NCBI RefSeq assembly: GCF_040760005.1
Contig: NZ_CP099760.1
Location: 5,922,001-5,986,000, forward strand
Origin: Pseudomonas sp. stari2
Lineage (GTDB): Bacteria > Pseudomonadota > Gammaproteobacteria > Pseudomonadales > Pseudomonadaceae
Reading direction: 5' to 3'
Length of the DNA: 64,000 nucleotides
Both the position numbers and the translations under genes were made by a program. Below are positions 9,382 to 18,260 of this stretch, one piece after another; within the stretch, counting starts at the first letter, position 1, and every line of letters begins with the position of its first letter. The notes under the pieces are model-generated. The model was not told the DNA's origin. It worked only from the letters and a program-made list of their open reading frames with translations, and made no database searches.

Positions 9382-10309
9382 GGATTTCAAACAACTGCGC
9401 TATTTCGTCGCGGTCTACGAAGAAGGTCATGTCGGACGTGCCGCCGAGCGCCTGTCGATCTCTCAACCCGCGTTGTCCCAGCAGATCCGCCATCTGGAAC
9501 AGAACCTCGACGTCATCCTGTTCGAGCGCAGCAGCAAACGGCTGCTGCCGACCCTCGCCGCCCATACGCTGTACAACCACGCGCTGCCATTGCTCGACGG
9601 CATGCAGCGCGCCCGCGAGGCGCTGGGCAACTTCAAGGGCCAGGCGCTGCGTACGCTGGCGATCGGTGTGCTGCAAACCGTGCACACCAGCCTGGTGCCG
9701 CAAATGCTCGAGCGGGTGCGCAAGGCCCAGCCGCATCTGGTGGTGCAGATTTATGAACTGACGGGACTGGAGATCGAACGCCGCCTGCTCAATGGTTCGC
9801 TGGACATCGGCATCAGCTATCTGCCGCCACGCCAGCCGGGGCTTCACGGCGTGATGCTGTACGAAGACGAGCTGACACTGGTCATCCCGGCGGATCATCC
9901 GTTGCGCGAATTCAAGAAAGTCTCGATGAGTCAGGCGGCCGAATTACCGATGTTGCTATTGGGCGAAGAGTTTCAAATCCGCCAGATCTGGCAGGCACAA
10001 TTGGCCAATCTCGGACGACGCCCGCAAGTGCAGGCGGAACTGAACAACATGGTGGGGATTCTCGACAGTCTGCCGCACACGCGTCTGGCGACGGTGCTGC
10101 CCGGTCGTTCGCAAAAGGAGTACGACGATCAGGATCTGCTGTGGAAACCGTTGAGTGAGCCGCGTGTGCCGTTGAAGGTCGGACTGGTGTGTCGCGATGT
10201 GCAGCGCCAGCAGGCGCCATTGGCCTTGCTGCGAACGTTGCTGGAGGAGGTGATGCAACGTGAGGACAAACCGCTGAAAGGTGCGCCGCCGCTGGACACG
10301 CTGAGCTGA
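9380..10309 (+). CDS. LysR-family transcriptional regulator
   Basis: LysR regulator of 309 residues, normal length. The N-terminal winged helix-turn-helix (MDFKQLRYFVAVYEEGHVGR, AAERLSISQPALSQQIRHLE) is followed by the effector-binding domain from about residue 90. The ATG at 9380 gives the standard N terminus; a GTG at 9371 is upstream. It is divergent from the class III aminotransferase and probably controls it. The sequence resembles the CynR/CbbR side of the family, but the effector cannot be read from sequence. I see no proper ribosome site before the ATG; a dyad occupies that position. Confidence 0.9.
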   Translation: MDFKQLRYFVAVYEEGHVGRAAERLSISQPALSQQIRHLEQNLDVILFERSSKRLLPTLAAHTLYNHALPLLDGMQRAREALGNFKGQALRTLAIGVLQTVHTSLVPQMLERVRKAQPHLVVQIYELTGLEIERRLLNGSLDIGISYLPPRQPGLHGVMLYEDELTLVIPADHPLREFKKVSMSQAAELPMLLLGEEFQIRQIWQAQLANLGRRPQVQAELNNMVGILDSLPHTRLATVLPGRSQKEYDDQDLLWKPLSEPRVPLKVGLVCRDVQRQQAPLALLRTLLEEVMQREDKPLKGAPPLDTLS

Positions 10310-10330
10310 AAACTTTTCTTCGGGCATAAG

Positions 10331-10354
10331 AAAACCCCGCCGAAGCGGGGCTTT
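10331..10354. terminator. Bidirectional terminator after the LysR gene
   Basis: Stem CCCCGC-CGAA-GCGGGG with an A-run on the left and CTTT on the right. It sits 25 bp past the LysR stop and can serve both strands, better on the minus strand. Confidence 0.75.
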
Positions 10355-10499
10355 GCAGACTGTTTCCCTGACATCCATTTCACTCCGCCACCCTGGCAGA
10401 ATCCTACGTGTCCGTGTTGTTGCTTTGCGCTTCCTGCGCGACGTCCATGGAAAGTAGATTAGCTCTGGATCCAATCTGCGCCTATGGGAGAACAGCAGC

Positions 10500-10529
10500 A
10501 CGTCATGTAAGAGATCGCTTACATGACGT
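10500..10529. repeat. Perfect 12-bp inverted repeat between convergent genes
   Basis: ACGTCATGTAAG, a 6-base loop, then CTTACATGACGT. It lies 7 bp beyond the stop of the first acyl-CoA dehydrogenase and has no U-tract, so it is an atypical terminator or 3'-end stabiliser. An operator is less likely because no promoter is expected between these convergent genes. Confidence 0.6.
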
Positions 10530-10536
10530 TACATCA

Positions 10537-12315
10537 TCAAAACTGCGCAGCATCCAGCAGGAACAGCGACTCGCTGCCAGCTTTCACCGACGCGCTCAAC
10601 GAGTGAATCCGCGGCAGCAGACGGGCGAAGTAGAACCGCGCGGTGCCGAGCTTGCTCGCGTAGAAATCGTCCTGCGCTTCTTTGCCCAGCGATGCCTTGG
10701 CCATCAGTGCCCACATGTAGGCGTAGGAAACGTAGCCAAACACCTGCAGATACTCGACCGATGCCGCACCGATTTCGTTCGGATTGGATTTCGCTCGGTC
10801 CAGCAGCCACGAGGTCAGCTCGTCGAGGGTGTCGACGGCGTCATTCAGCGGCTTGGTGAACTCGCCGAGATCGGCACTGGCGGTCGCAGTGAAATGGCGG
10901 ATCTCGTCGGCGAACAGTTTGTAGAACGCGCCGCCGCTGCCGACGATCTTGCGACCCACCAGGTCCAACGCCTGGATGCCGTTGGTGCCTTCGTAGATCT
11001 GGGTGATGCGCACGTCACGCACCAGTTGCTCCTGCCCCCACTCGCGGATATAGCCGTGGCCACCGAAGATCTGCTGGCCGTGCACAGTGGTTTCCAGACC
11101 CAGATCGGTCAGGAACGCTTTGGCCACTGGCGTCAGCAAGGCAACCAGATCTTCCGCACGTTTGCGGGTCGCAGCGTCTTCGCTGAACTTGGCAGTGTCG
11201 AGCTGCATCGCCACGTAAGTGGAGAACGCACGGCCGCCTTCATTCGAGGCTTTCATGGTCAGCAGCATACGACGCACGTCCGGGTGGACGATGATCGGGT
11301 CGGCCACCTTGTCCTTGTTCTGCGCACCGGTCGGCGAACGGCTTTGCAGGCGGTCGCGGGCGTATTCGATGGCGTTCTGGTACGAGCGCTCGCCGGTGGC
11401 CAAGCCCTGAATACCGACGCCCAGACGCTCGTAGTTCATCATGGTGAACATCGCGGCCAGGCCCTTGTTCGGCTCGCCGACCAGGTAACCCACGGCTTCG
11501 TCGAAATTCATCACGCAGGTGGCCGAAGCCTGGATGCCCATCTTGTGTTCGATCGAACCGCAGTTCGCCGGATTGCGCGCACCCAGGCTGCCATCGGCAT
11601 TGACCATGAACTTCGGCACCAGGAACAGCGAAATGCCCTTCGGCCCCGCCGGTGCGTCCGGCAGTTTGGCCAGCACCAGGTGGATGATGTTTTCGGTCAG
11701 GTCGTGCTCACCGCCGGTGATGAAGATCTTGGTGCCGCTGACCTTGTAGGAACCGTCGGCCTGAGGCTCGGCCTTGGTGCGAATAATGCCCAGGTCGGTA
11801 CCGGCGTGCGGTTCGGTCAGGCACATGGAACCGGCCCAGACACCGGCGTACATGTTCGGCAGGTAAGCGGCTTTCAGTTCTTCGCTGGCGTGGGCGTTGA
11901 TCGACAGGCAGGCGCCGGCGGTCAGCATCGGGTACAGACCGAAAGCCAGACTGGCGGAGTTGACCATCTCTTCAACCTGAGCCGAGACTGCTTTGGGCAT
12001 GCCCATGCCGCCGTAAGCCGGATCACCACCAACACCGACCCAGCCGCCTTCGGCATAAGTCTGATAGGCCTGTGGGAAACCGGCCGGCGTGGTGACGGCA
12101 CCGTCGGCCCAGTGGCAGCCTTCTTCGTCGGCCGCGCGACTCAGAGGCGCGATGCTTTTGCTGGTGACCTTGCCGGCCTCTTCGAGAATGGCTTCAACGG
12201 TTTCCGCGTCCACAGTCTCGGCCAGGGCCGGCAGTTCGGCCCAGAGTTTGGCGACTTCGAACACTTCATTGAGGACGAAGCGCATATCGCGCAGCGGCGC
12301 TTTGTAGTCAGCCAT
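10537..12315 (-). CDS. Long acyl-CoA dehydrogenase (paralogue 1, 592 aa)
   Basis: FAD-dependent acyl-CoA dehydrogenase catalysing the first oxidation of beta-oxidation. At 592 residues it belongs to the long class with an extra C-terminal helical domain, shared by Pseudomonas FadE-type enzymes and DmdC. Seen: N terminus [22 protein letters not shown]/substrate segment MCLTEPHAGTDLG, and the catalytic-base region QIYEGTNGIQALDL. By order it corresponds to the medium-chain enzyme near PA0508 in P. aeruginosa (from memory). It is tandem with paralogue 2 upstream but separated from it by a terminator, so it has its own promoter. Confidence 0.92.
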   Translation of the reverse strand: MADYKAPLRDMRFVLNEVFEVAKLWAELPALAETVDAETVEAILEEAGKVTSKSIAPLSRAADEEGCHWADGAVTTPAGFPQAYQTYAEGGWVGVGGDPAYGGMGMPKAVSAQVEEMVNSASLAFGLYPMLTAGACLSINAHASEELKAAYLPNMYAGVWAGSMCLTEPHAGTDLGIIRTKAEPQADGSYKVSGTKIFITGGEHDLTENIIHLVLAKLPDAPAGPKGISLFLVPKFMVNADGSLGARNPANCGSIEHKMGIQASATCVMNFDEAVGYLVGEPNKGLAAMFTMMNYERLGVGIQGLATGERSYQNAIEYARDRLQSRSPTGAQNKDKVADPIIVHPDVRRMLLTMKASNEGGRAFSTYVAMQLDTAKFSEDAATRKRAEDLVALLTPVAKAFLTDLGLETTVHGQQIFGGHGYIREWGQEQLVRDVRITQIYEGTNGIQALDLVGRKIVGSGGAFYKLFADEIRHFTATASADLGEFTKPLNDAVDTLDELTSWLLDRAKSNPNEIGAASVEYLQVFGYVSYAYMWALMAKASLGKEAQDDFYASKLGTARFYFARLLPRIHSLSASVKAGSESLFLLDAAQF

Positions 12316-12452
12316 GGCAAACCTCGCAAAGATCTAAACAGGTGATTCGTGGAAGAGTGATTTCGTTGAACCGGAGTGTAACCCAACAACTTTTGCGACA
12401 CATAGGGTCAGGCCATGACTGTTTTGTTATTTTTAGTCACCAGCTTGTACCC

Positions 12453-12480
12453 AAAAAGAAGCCCGCGATCAGCGGGCTCT
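12453..12480 (-). terminator. Terminator of acyl-CoA dehydrogenase paralogue 2
   Basis: Stem AGCCCGC-GATCA-GCGGGCT with an A-run (CCAAAAAGAA) on its left, which reads as a U-tract in minus-strand RNA. It begins 20 bp past the stop of the 12500-14296 gene. Confidence 0.8.
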
Positions 12481-12499
12481 TCTGTCTATCAGTGGCGTG

Positions 12500-14296
12500 C
12501 TACAGCGCGAACAACTGCGCCGGCAGTTTCATCAGGCAATCGCTGCCCGCCTCGATGGCCGAACGATGCGCCGCGGTGCGTGGCAGCAAACGCTTGAAGT
12601 AAAACTCGCACGTCGCCAGTTTCCCCTGGCAGAAGTCGCCGTCCCCCTCGCCCGACTCCAGCTGCGCCTGGGCAACCAGCGCCATGCGCAGCCACAGGTA
12701 GCCCAGAACGATGTAACCGCTGTACATCAGGTAATCCACCGACGCGGCGCCGACTTCATCCGGATTTTTCATCGCGGCCATCCCGACCTTCATGGTCAAC
12801 TCGCCCCACTGCTGATTGAGAGCATCGAGCTGAGCGACAAAACCGCCCAGTTGCGCATGCCCGGCATTGGCGCCGCAGAATTTGTGGACGATTTTGGTGA
12901 AGTTGCGCAGCAACTTGCCCTGACTGCCCAGCACTTTGCGCCCGAGCAGATCCAGCGCCTGAATGCCATTGGTGCCTTCGTAGATCGGCGCGATCCGGCA
13001 ATCACGAACAAGTTGTTCCATGCCCCACTCGCGGATAAATCCGTGGCCGCCGAACACCTGCATGCCGTGGTTGGTCACCTCCAGACCGGTGTCTGTCATG
13101 AACGCCTTGCAGATCGGGGTCAGGAACGCCAACAGGTCTTCCGCCTCCTGACGCGCCTCGGCGTCCGGGCTCAGATGCGCGACATCGAGCATCTGCGCAG
13201 TGAAATACGTCAGCGCGCGGTTGCCTTCGTTGAAAGCTTTCATCGTCAGCAGCATGCGCCGCACGTCCGGGTGGACGATGATCGGGTCGGCCGGTTTGTC
13301 CGGAGCTTTGGCGCCGGTCAGAGCGCGCATCTGCAAGCGGTCGTTGGCGTATTTGATCGCCCCCTGGAAACTCGCCTCGCCCAGACACAAGCCCTGCATC
13401 CCGGTTCCGAGCCGCGCGTGGTTCATCATGGTGAACATGCAGTTAAGGCCTTTATTTGGCTCGCCGATCAGGAAGCCTTTGGCGGCATCGAAGTTCAGCA
13501 CGCAGGTGGCCGAGGCCTTGATGCCCATCTTGTGTTCGATTGAGCCGCAGGAAACGCTGTTGCGCTCACCCGCCTCGCCGGCGGCGTCCGGCAGGAATTT
13601 CGGCACGATGAACAGCGAAATCCCCTTGGTGCCCGCCGGTGCGTCCGGCAATTTGGCCAACACCAGATGAATGATGTTGCCGCTCATGTCGTGCTCGCCG
13701 GCCGAGATGAAAATCTTGCTGCCGGTCACTGCGTAACTGCCGTCGGCCTGAGGCACCGCGCGGGTCTTGATGATGCCCAGATCGGTGCCGCAATGGGCTT
13801 CGGTCAGGCACATGGTGCCGGTCCACTGGCCGGCAGTGAGTTTGCGCAGATAGGTGTTTTTCTGTTCTTCGGTGCCGTGGGCGTGGATCGCCGACATGGC
13901 ACCGTGAGTCAGGCCCGGGTACATGCCCCAGGAGGTGTTGCTGGAGGCAACCATTTCGCTGATCACCAGCCCCAGTGAACTCGGCAGGCCTTGGCCGCCA
14001 TAAGCCGGATCTGCCGCCAGACCGTGCCAGCCACCTTCCACGTATTGTGCGAAAGCTTGCTTGAAGCCTGTAGGCGTTGTCACCACGCCGTTGTCGAAAT
14101 GGCAGCCCTCTTCGTCACCACTGCGATTGAGCGGTGCCAGAACGTTCTCACAGAACTTCGCGCCTTCGTCGAGGATCGCGTTGACCATGTCCGGGCTGGC
14201 GTCGTGGGCGCCGAGGGCCGCGTACTGAGTGTGGAAGTCAAAAACGTGGTCTATCAGAAAACGCATGTCACGCAGGGGGGCTTTGTACTCGGGCAT
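12500..14296 (-). CDS. Long acyl-CoA dehydrogenase (paralogue 2, 598 aa)
   Basis: Second long-type acyl-CoA dehydrogenase (598 residues), with start MPEYKAPLRDMRFLIDHVF, flavin segment MCLTEAHCGTDLG and catalytic region PIYEGTNGIQALDL. The ATG at 14296 follows AAGGAGA; an upstream in-frame start at 14353 has no support. It is closer in the first 40 residues to paralogue 3 (AQY/EAHYxSLxA type spacing, EGAKFCExVLAPLNR) than to paralogue 1. Chain-length preference is unknown. It probably corresponds to PA0507 by order (memory). Confidence 0.92.
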   Translation of the reverse strand: MPEYKAPLRDMRFLIDHVFDFHTQYAALGAHDASPDMVNAILDEGAKFCENVLAPLNRSGDEEGCHFDNGVVTTPTGFKQAFAQYVEGGWHGLAADPAYGGQGLPSSLGLVISEMVASSNTSWGMYPGLTHGAMSAIHAHGTEEQKNTYLRKLTAGQWTGTMCLTEAHCGTDLGIIKTRAVPQADGSYAVTGSKIFISAGEHDMSGNIIHLVLAKLPDAPAGTKGISLFIVPKFLPDAAGEAGERNSVSCGSIEHKMGIKASATCVLNFDAAKGFLIGEPNKGLNCMFTMMNHARLGTGMQGLCLGEASFQGAIKYANDRLQMRALTGAKAPDKPADPIIVHPDVRRMLLTMKAFNEGNRALTYFTAQMLDVAHLSPDAEARQEAEDLLAFLTPICKAFMTDTGLEVTNHGMQVFGGHGFIREWGMEQLVRDCRIAPIYEGTNGIQALDLLGRKVLGSQGKLLRNFTKIVHKFCGANAGHAQLGGFVAQLDALNQQWGELTMKVGMAAMKNPDEVGAASVDYLMYSGYIVLGYLWLRMALVAQAQLESGEGDGDFCQGKLATCEFYFKRLLPRTAAHRSAIEAGSDCLMKLPAQLFAL

Positions 14297-14386
14297 GGTG
14301 GCTTCTCCTTCAGCAGATTTCTCCAACCTACTGCCGGCCACCCTGCCCGACAATCACTGTCCAGACGCTGAATGCGCCGTCATTAC

Positions 14387-15676
14387 TCAACCTGCGGCGC
14401 TGTCCATGCGCACCGCGCCACGGCGGTTCTGACCGAACGCCATCACACAGTTTCGCCCCGCGCCTTTGGCGGCGTAGAGCGCCTGGTCGGCGGACTTGAG
14501 CACGTCTTCCGGGGTGCGCTGCTCGACCCTTTCCGCGACACCGATACTGACCGTGACCGATACGCTGGACGCACCGGAGCCGCCTCGTCGCTGACGCCCC
14601 TGTTGATCATCCTGTGGGCGGCTTTCCTGATTACGCAACTGGATGTTGTAGGACGCAATCGACTCGCGGATGACCTCAAGGTGCGGCATGCACTCTTCGA
14701 GAGTCTTGCCCGCAAACACCAGGGCGAATTCCTCACCACCATAGCGATACGCCCTACCGCCACCGCTAATTTTGGACAGTTTGCTGGCGACCAGTCGCAG
14801 GACCTGGTCACCCACGTCGTGGCCGTGGGTGTCGTTGAATTTCTTGAAGTGATCGACGTCACTCATCGCCAGCACATAGTTGCGCCCCAGGCGCTGCATG
14901 CGCTCGTTGAGTGCGCGGCGCCCGGGCAGGCCGGTGAGCTCGTCGCGGAAGGCCATTTGATAAGCCTCGTGCGCCACCGCCGCGGCAATCATCAACATCA
15001 CCTGGCTGCACATGATGTTCAGGGTGAACGGCAGGATGAAGGTTTTCGGCAACATCCAGAACACCCCGAGCAACCCCACCAGTTGCGCCGCATGCAGCGG
15101 GCGCGGGTTGCGCCAGTATTGCCAGGCCAGCAACAGGAACGCCGAGAGGAACACCGGATAGGACATCTGGATCAGGCTCATCCACGCGCCGTGCAGGGCG
15201 GGCCAGCGGATCTCCGAAAGCCACATCAGCAGGGCCTGGGGATAACTTTGCTCAAGTCCCAACGCCACGCTGCCAAAAGCCAGCAGCACGGCAAACCGCG
15301 CCACCATGTCCTGAAACAGGTGCGTGCGCTCTTGCCACGCGGCGAACAGTCCGAACAACAAGGGCAACAGCAGACAGACCAGGTGGAACACTACGGCCGC
15401 GTCTTCGCGAACCTTGCCGTTGTCGCGGTAATAGTCGGTCTGGGTGTCGAGCAGGAAGTAGGCGATGTACACCGTGACCATCAGAAACAGTTCGCGCTGG
15501 CGTCGGTAAACCGCGCAATACGACCCGCCCAGCAACAGCACCAGGGTTGGCAACACGTTGAACAGCGAGGTGAAGAACACGTTGAGGTCTTTGACGTACG
15601 CAGCCGCCAACCCCGCAAGCAACAACAGCAGTGAAGGTATGAAATGACTGAAACGTACAGCGGAAGAACGCGGCAA
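14387..15676 (-). CDS. Membrane diguanylate cyclase (GGEEF)
   Basis: Synthesises c-di-GMP. The N-terminal half has about six or seven hydrophobic helices with no recognisable periplasmic sensor. The GGDEF domain starts near residue 245, with DELTGLPGRR and the active site RYGGEEFALVF (about 313-317). No RxxD inhibitory site is seen at the expected place before GGEEF, so product feedback may be absent. A frame opens with TTG at 15724, but TTG at 15676 has GGAG eight bases upstream and is preferred; both starts are non-ATG. A low-complexity insert, DDQQGRQRRGGSGASS, lies after the active site. It stands alone between paralogue 2 and the di-haem gene. Confidence 0.87.
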   Translation of the reverse strand: MPRSSAVRFSHFIPSLLLLLAGLAAAYVKDLNVFFTSLFNVLPTLVLLLGGSYCAVYRRQRELFLMVTVYIAYFLLDTQTDYYRDNGKVREDAAVVFHLVCLLLPLLFGLFAAWQERTHLFQDMVARFAVLLAFGSVALGLEQSYPQALLMWLSEIRWPALHGAWMSLIQMSYPVFLSAFLLLAWQYWRNPRPLHAAQLVGLLGVFWMLPKTFILPFTLNIMCSQVMLMIAAAVAHEAYQMAFRDELTGLPGRRALNERMQRLGRNYVLAMSDVDHFKKFNDTHGHDVGDQVLRLVASKLSKISGGGRAYRYGGEEFALVFAGKTLEECMPHLEVIRESIASYNIQLRNQESRPQDDQQGRQRRGGSGASSVSVTVSIGVAERVEQRTPEDVLKSADQALYAAKGAGRNCVMAFGQNRRGAVRMDSAAG

Positions 15677-15841
15677 GGGTAAAGCTCCGACCGTCTTGGC
15701 AAAGAGATGGCATTGTGCCTGCAATGTGGCCAGTTAAGCACACACAATGTGATCCAGATCACAGGCTGTCTCTTTAACGGCCGAATCCCTCGGTTTCTGA
15801 GCCTTCAATCAAGGTTTTTTCCTTGGCAAGCATGAAACTTT

Positions 15842-15873
15842 CGTCATGGCCATCATTCGTGATGGCCATGACG
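15842..15873 (-). terminator. 14-bp perfect hairpin after the di-haem protein gene
   Basis: CGTCATGGCCATCA-TTCG-TGATGGCCATGACG. A very stable stem with CGAA loop in minus-strand RNA, 11 bp past the stop at 15885. The following U-tract is poor (AAAGTTTC), so it may also stabilise the 3' end. Confidence 0.6.
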
Positions 15874-15884
15874 ATCATTTCCCC

Positions 15885-17999
15885 TCAAAGATCGTTGTAG
15901 AACGGCTGCAACGGCCCCTCCGCCGCCGGCCGGCCTTCAGCGCCGTAAGGCTTGAGATTGAGCGATGCGTCCGTCGCCTGGCGGGTCGTGACTTTCGGAC
16001 TGGCCGGGCGCTGGGTCACGGCATTTTCATCGCCGATATGGCCCTGCGGGATCACCAGCGACGGATGATCGAACGGTGCTCGCTCCCAGGCCACGCGCGG
16101 ATCGGTCAAGCCGACTTCCATGAATTTCACCAGCGCGTCGATTTCATCGGGCGTCAGGTTCAGCGCCGTCATGTCCGGATCGAGGTTGGAAGTGTTGTGC
16201 TGGTTCACCGCCGGATGCTCGAAACCGCTGGTGTTGTTGGCGTCTTCCCCGCGCCGGTCCCCGCCACGGTTGTAGAACTCCATCACCTGTTTGAGCGTCG
16301 AGCGGCTGCCGTTATGGAAGTACGGCCCGGTCAGGGCGATGTTGCGCAGGGTCGGCGTCTTGAACGCGCCGTCGACCGAATCGCGGAAACCGACATTCGG
16401 TTTGAGCGTGGCATCGCATGGAATGGCCGCGCTCAATGGCGCCTCGAACGTGCAGACATCGACGTCCAGCGGATCGACCGATTTTCCGCCCTGCAATACG
16501 GTATTGTACTGTCGGGTGAACGACCAAGGATTGCCCCACGCATCAGCGCCGCCGAGGGCCAGATCTTCCGAGGTCGGGCGCACGCCGGTGTTGTAGAAAC
16601 CGTTGTCGTACAGAGTGGTCAGGTTATCGGCCATCACCATCCGTTCGATGCGTTCACGCGGATGCATCAGCAGGCGGCTGGCAGCGTTGGTCAGCTCCGG
16701 CCCGCCGTGGCAATTGACGCATTTGCCCTTGCCGAGAAACAGCTTCATGCCTTCGACCTGTTGCGCGTTCATCGCGGTGTGATCGCCCTGCAGGTAAGCA
16801 TCAATCGGCGCCTGATCGGAGATCAGCGTGGCTTCGTACATCTGAATCGCCAGGCCGAAGAACAGCGGGAAGTTAGCCTCCATCTGGGTGTACGGCGCAC
16901 CGCCCACCAGAACGTTTTGCGTGGCGTTCCACAGCCGGGGCTGGAAGGCATTCTTGATCAGTTCGCGATAAGTCGGGCGACGTGCGCCGGACACCGGGCC
17001 CAGAACCGAATCGGTGGAAGAAATCCGCTGCTGCTTGAGCATCAGCGTGTCGAGCATCCGGCGACCGATGTCGGCAAAGGTACGGCCGCCGCAGGACATT
17101 TCCACCGGGCTACCGGGCGGGCCGACGGCTTGCGAGGCGGCTGACGCATCGTTAAGCGCCAGCCTCACTTTGGTGGCAACCGTGCTGCGTTCGCTGGTCA
17201 CGTAGATCCCGGCATCCGGATCGCGATTGCCGAACGGCGAGAAGCCGTTGAACACGTTGTTGGCCCGGCCGTCCCAGAAATTTCGCACGTTGAACGCGGC
17301 GTTGATCACTGACGGCGCATTGCGTCCGGTGCTGCGGCGAACGTTGATGCCACCGACCTGGAAAATACCATCCGGCTGCTGAGTGCATTTGTCAAAACGT
17401 GCCTGATTGGGCTTGACGAAGTTGGCGTCAAACACGCCTTGCGAGCCGACCACGTCGTCTGTCGAGTAAACGATGGGCGAGTTGCGCTCCAGGGGATTGC
17501 TCAACACGTGGGTCGGGAAGTCGGTTTTCTTCAGTGTGTAATTCGGACCGCCCTTCCCGCCGGACAATGTCGCGTAGGACGCCACGTCACCGGGAATGTC
17601 GGAGGCCACAAACGGCTTGTTGAAAATCGACGCGACGTTGGCGTTGGTGTTGGCCTGGCCGGGGTTGAGCTGGTTGGTGATGCGGTGATCGACGCCGGCA
17701 TGGTAGTGGCAGGAGGCGCATGCAGTCGCGCCGTCGCTGCCGATCTCCATGTCCCAGAACAACGCCTTGCCCAACAGGATGGCGGCAGAGCGGTTGAGCA
17801 CGTAGTCGGTCATCAGATCGACCTTGCGTCCGCCTTCGGTCCCGGACGGATCGGGAGGCACCATCCCCCGCAACGACTGCAGCGACGGCACCTCCGGCAC
17901 GGGAGGATCGACTTCGACTGGGTCGGCGGCCCATGCGCTGTGGACTGACAGCGCGGCGGGTAACCAGAAGGTCAAACGAGCGAGTCGACTGATTTTCAT
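15885..17999 (-). CDS. Long di-haem cytochrome c peroxidase/MauG-family protein
   Basis: Exported di-haem c-type protein of 704 residues. A signal peptide (MKISRLARLTFWLPAALSVH, cut after AWA) directs it to the periplasm. Haem sites are CASCH at 94-98 and CVNCH at 427-431. CcpA peroxidases and MauG are about 330-390 residues with haems roughly 150-170 apart; here the distance is 333, so there is a large insert, which contains extra cysteines (about 205 and 303). The start was chosen at ATG 17999 for the signal peptide; the frame is open to 18206. The substrate is unknown: hydrogen peroxide reduction or MauG-like protein oxidation are both possible. Confidence 0.85.
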   Translation of the reverse strand: MKISRLARLTFWLPAALSVHSAWAADPVEVDPPVPEVPSLQSLRGMVPPDPSGTEGGRKVDLMTDYVLNRSAAILLGKALFWDMEIGSDGATACASCHYHAGVDHRITNQLNPGQANTNANVASIFNKPFVASDIPGDVASYATLSGGKGGPNYTLKKTDFPTHVLSNPLERNSPIVYSTDDVVGSQGVFDANFVKPNQARFDKCTQQPDGIFQVGGINVRRSTGRNAPSVINAAFNVRNFWDGRANNVFNGFSPFGNRDPDAGIYVTSERSTVATKVRLALNDASAASQAVGPPGSPVEMSCGGRTFADIGRRMLDTLMLKQQRISSTDSVLGPVSGARRPTYRELIKNAFQPRLWNATQNVLVGGAPYTQMEANFPLFFGLAIQMYEATLISDQAPIDAYLQGDHTAMNAQQVEGMKLFLGKGKCVNCHGGPELTNAASRLLMHPRERIERMVMADNLTTLYDNGFYNTGVRPTSEDLALGGADAWGNPWSFTRQYNTVLQGGKSVDPLDVDVCTFEAPLSAAIPCDATLKPNVGFRDSVDGAFKTPTLRNIALTGPYFHNGSRSTLKQVMEFYNRGGDRRGEDANNTSGFEHPAVNQHNTSNLDPDMTALNLTPDEIDALVKFMEVGLTDPRVAWERAPFDHPSLVIPQGHIGDENAVTQRPASPKVTTRQATDASLNLKPYGAEGRPAAEGPLQPFYNDL

Positions 18000-18206
18000 A
18001 GGCTTCACCCTGACTGTTGTAGTTAAGTGCCGGGCGTCTTGCTTCTTTGAGCAGGCAGTTCTGGTTAGCACCGGTAATTCGGGCAGTGCAATTAATTGGC
18101 CATTCTTCTGGAAACATTTTGAATCAATAAGCGTAAGGGTTCGGCTGAGCAGCGCCCTCATCAATGCTGGGGAATCAGCCCCGGGATTGGGGAAATCCGG
18201 GTACAA

Positions 18207-18243
18207 AAAAAACCGCTGCCCCCGAAGGGGCAGCGGTTTTTTG
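18207..18243. terminator. Strong bidirectional terminator after fadE
   Basis: Stem AAAACCGCTGCCCC / GGGGCAGCGGTTTT with A-run and T-run flanks. It ends transcription of the 18261-20066 gene on the minus strand before the di-haem gene. Confidence 0.88.
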
Positions 18244-18260
18244 AAGGACTGCGTTAAGGT

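Noticed and set aside
10408..12345. Plus-strand ORF of 645 codons
   Set aside because: Lies antisense to acyl-CoA dehydrogenase paralogue 1 and has no recognisable domain; produced by G/C-rich codon use.
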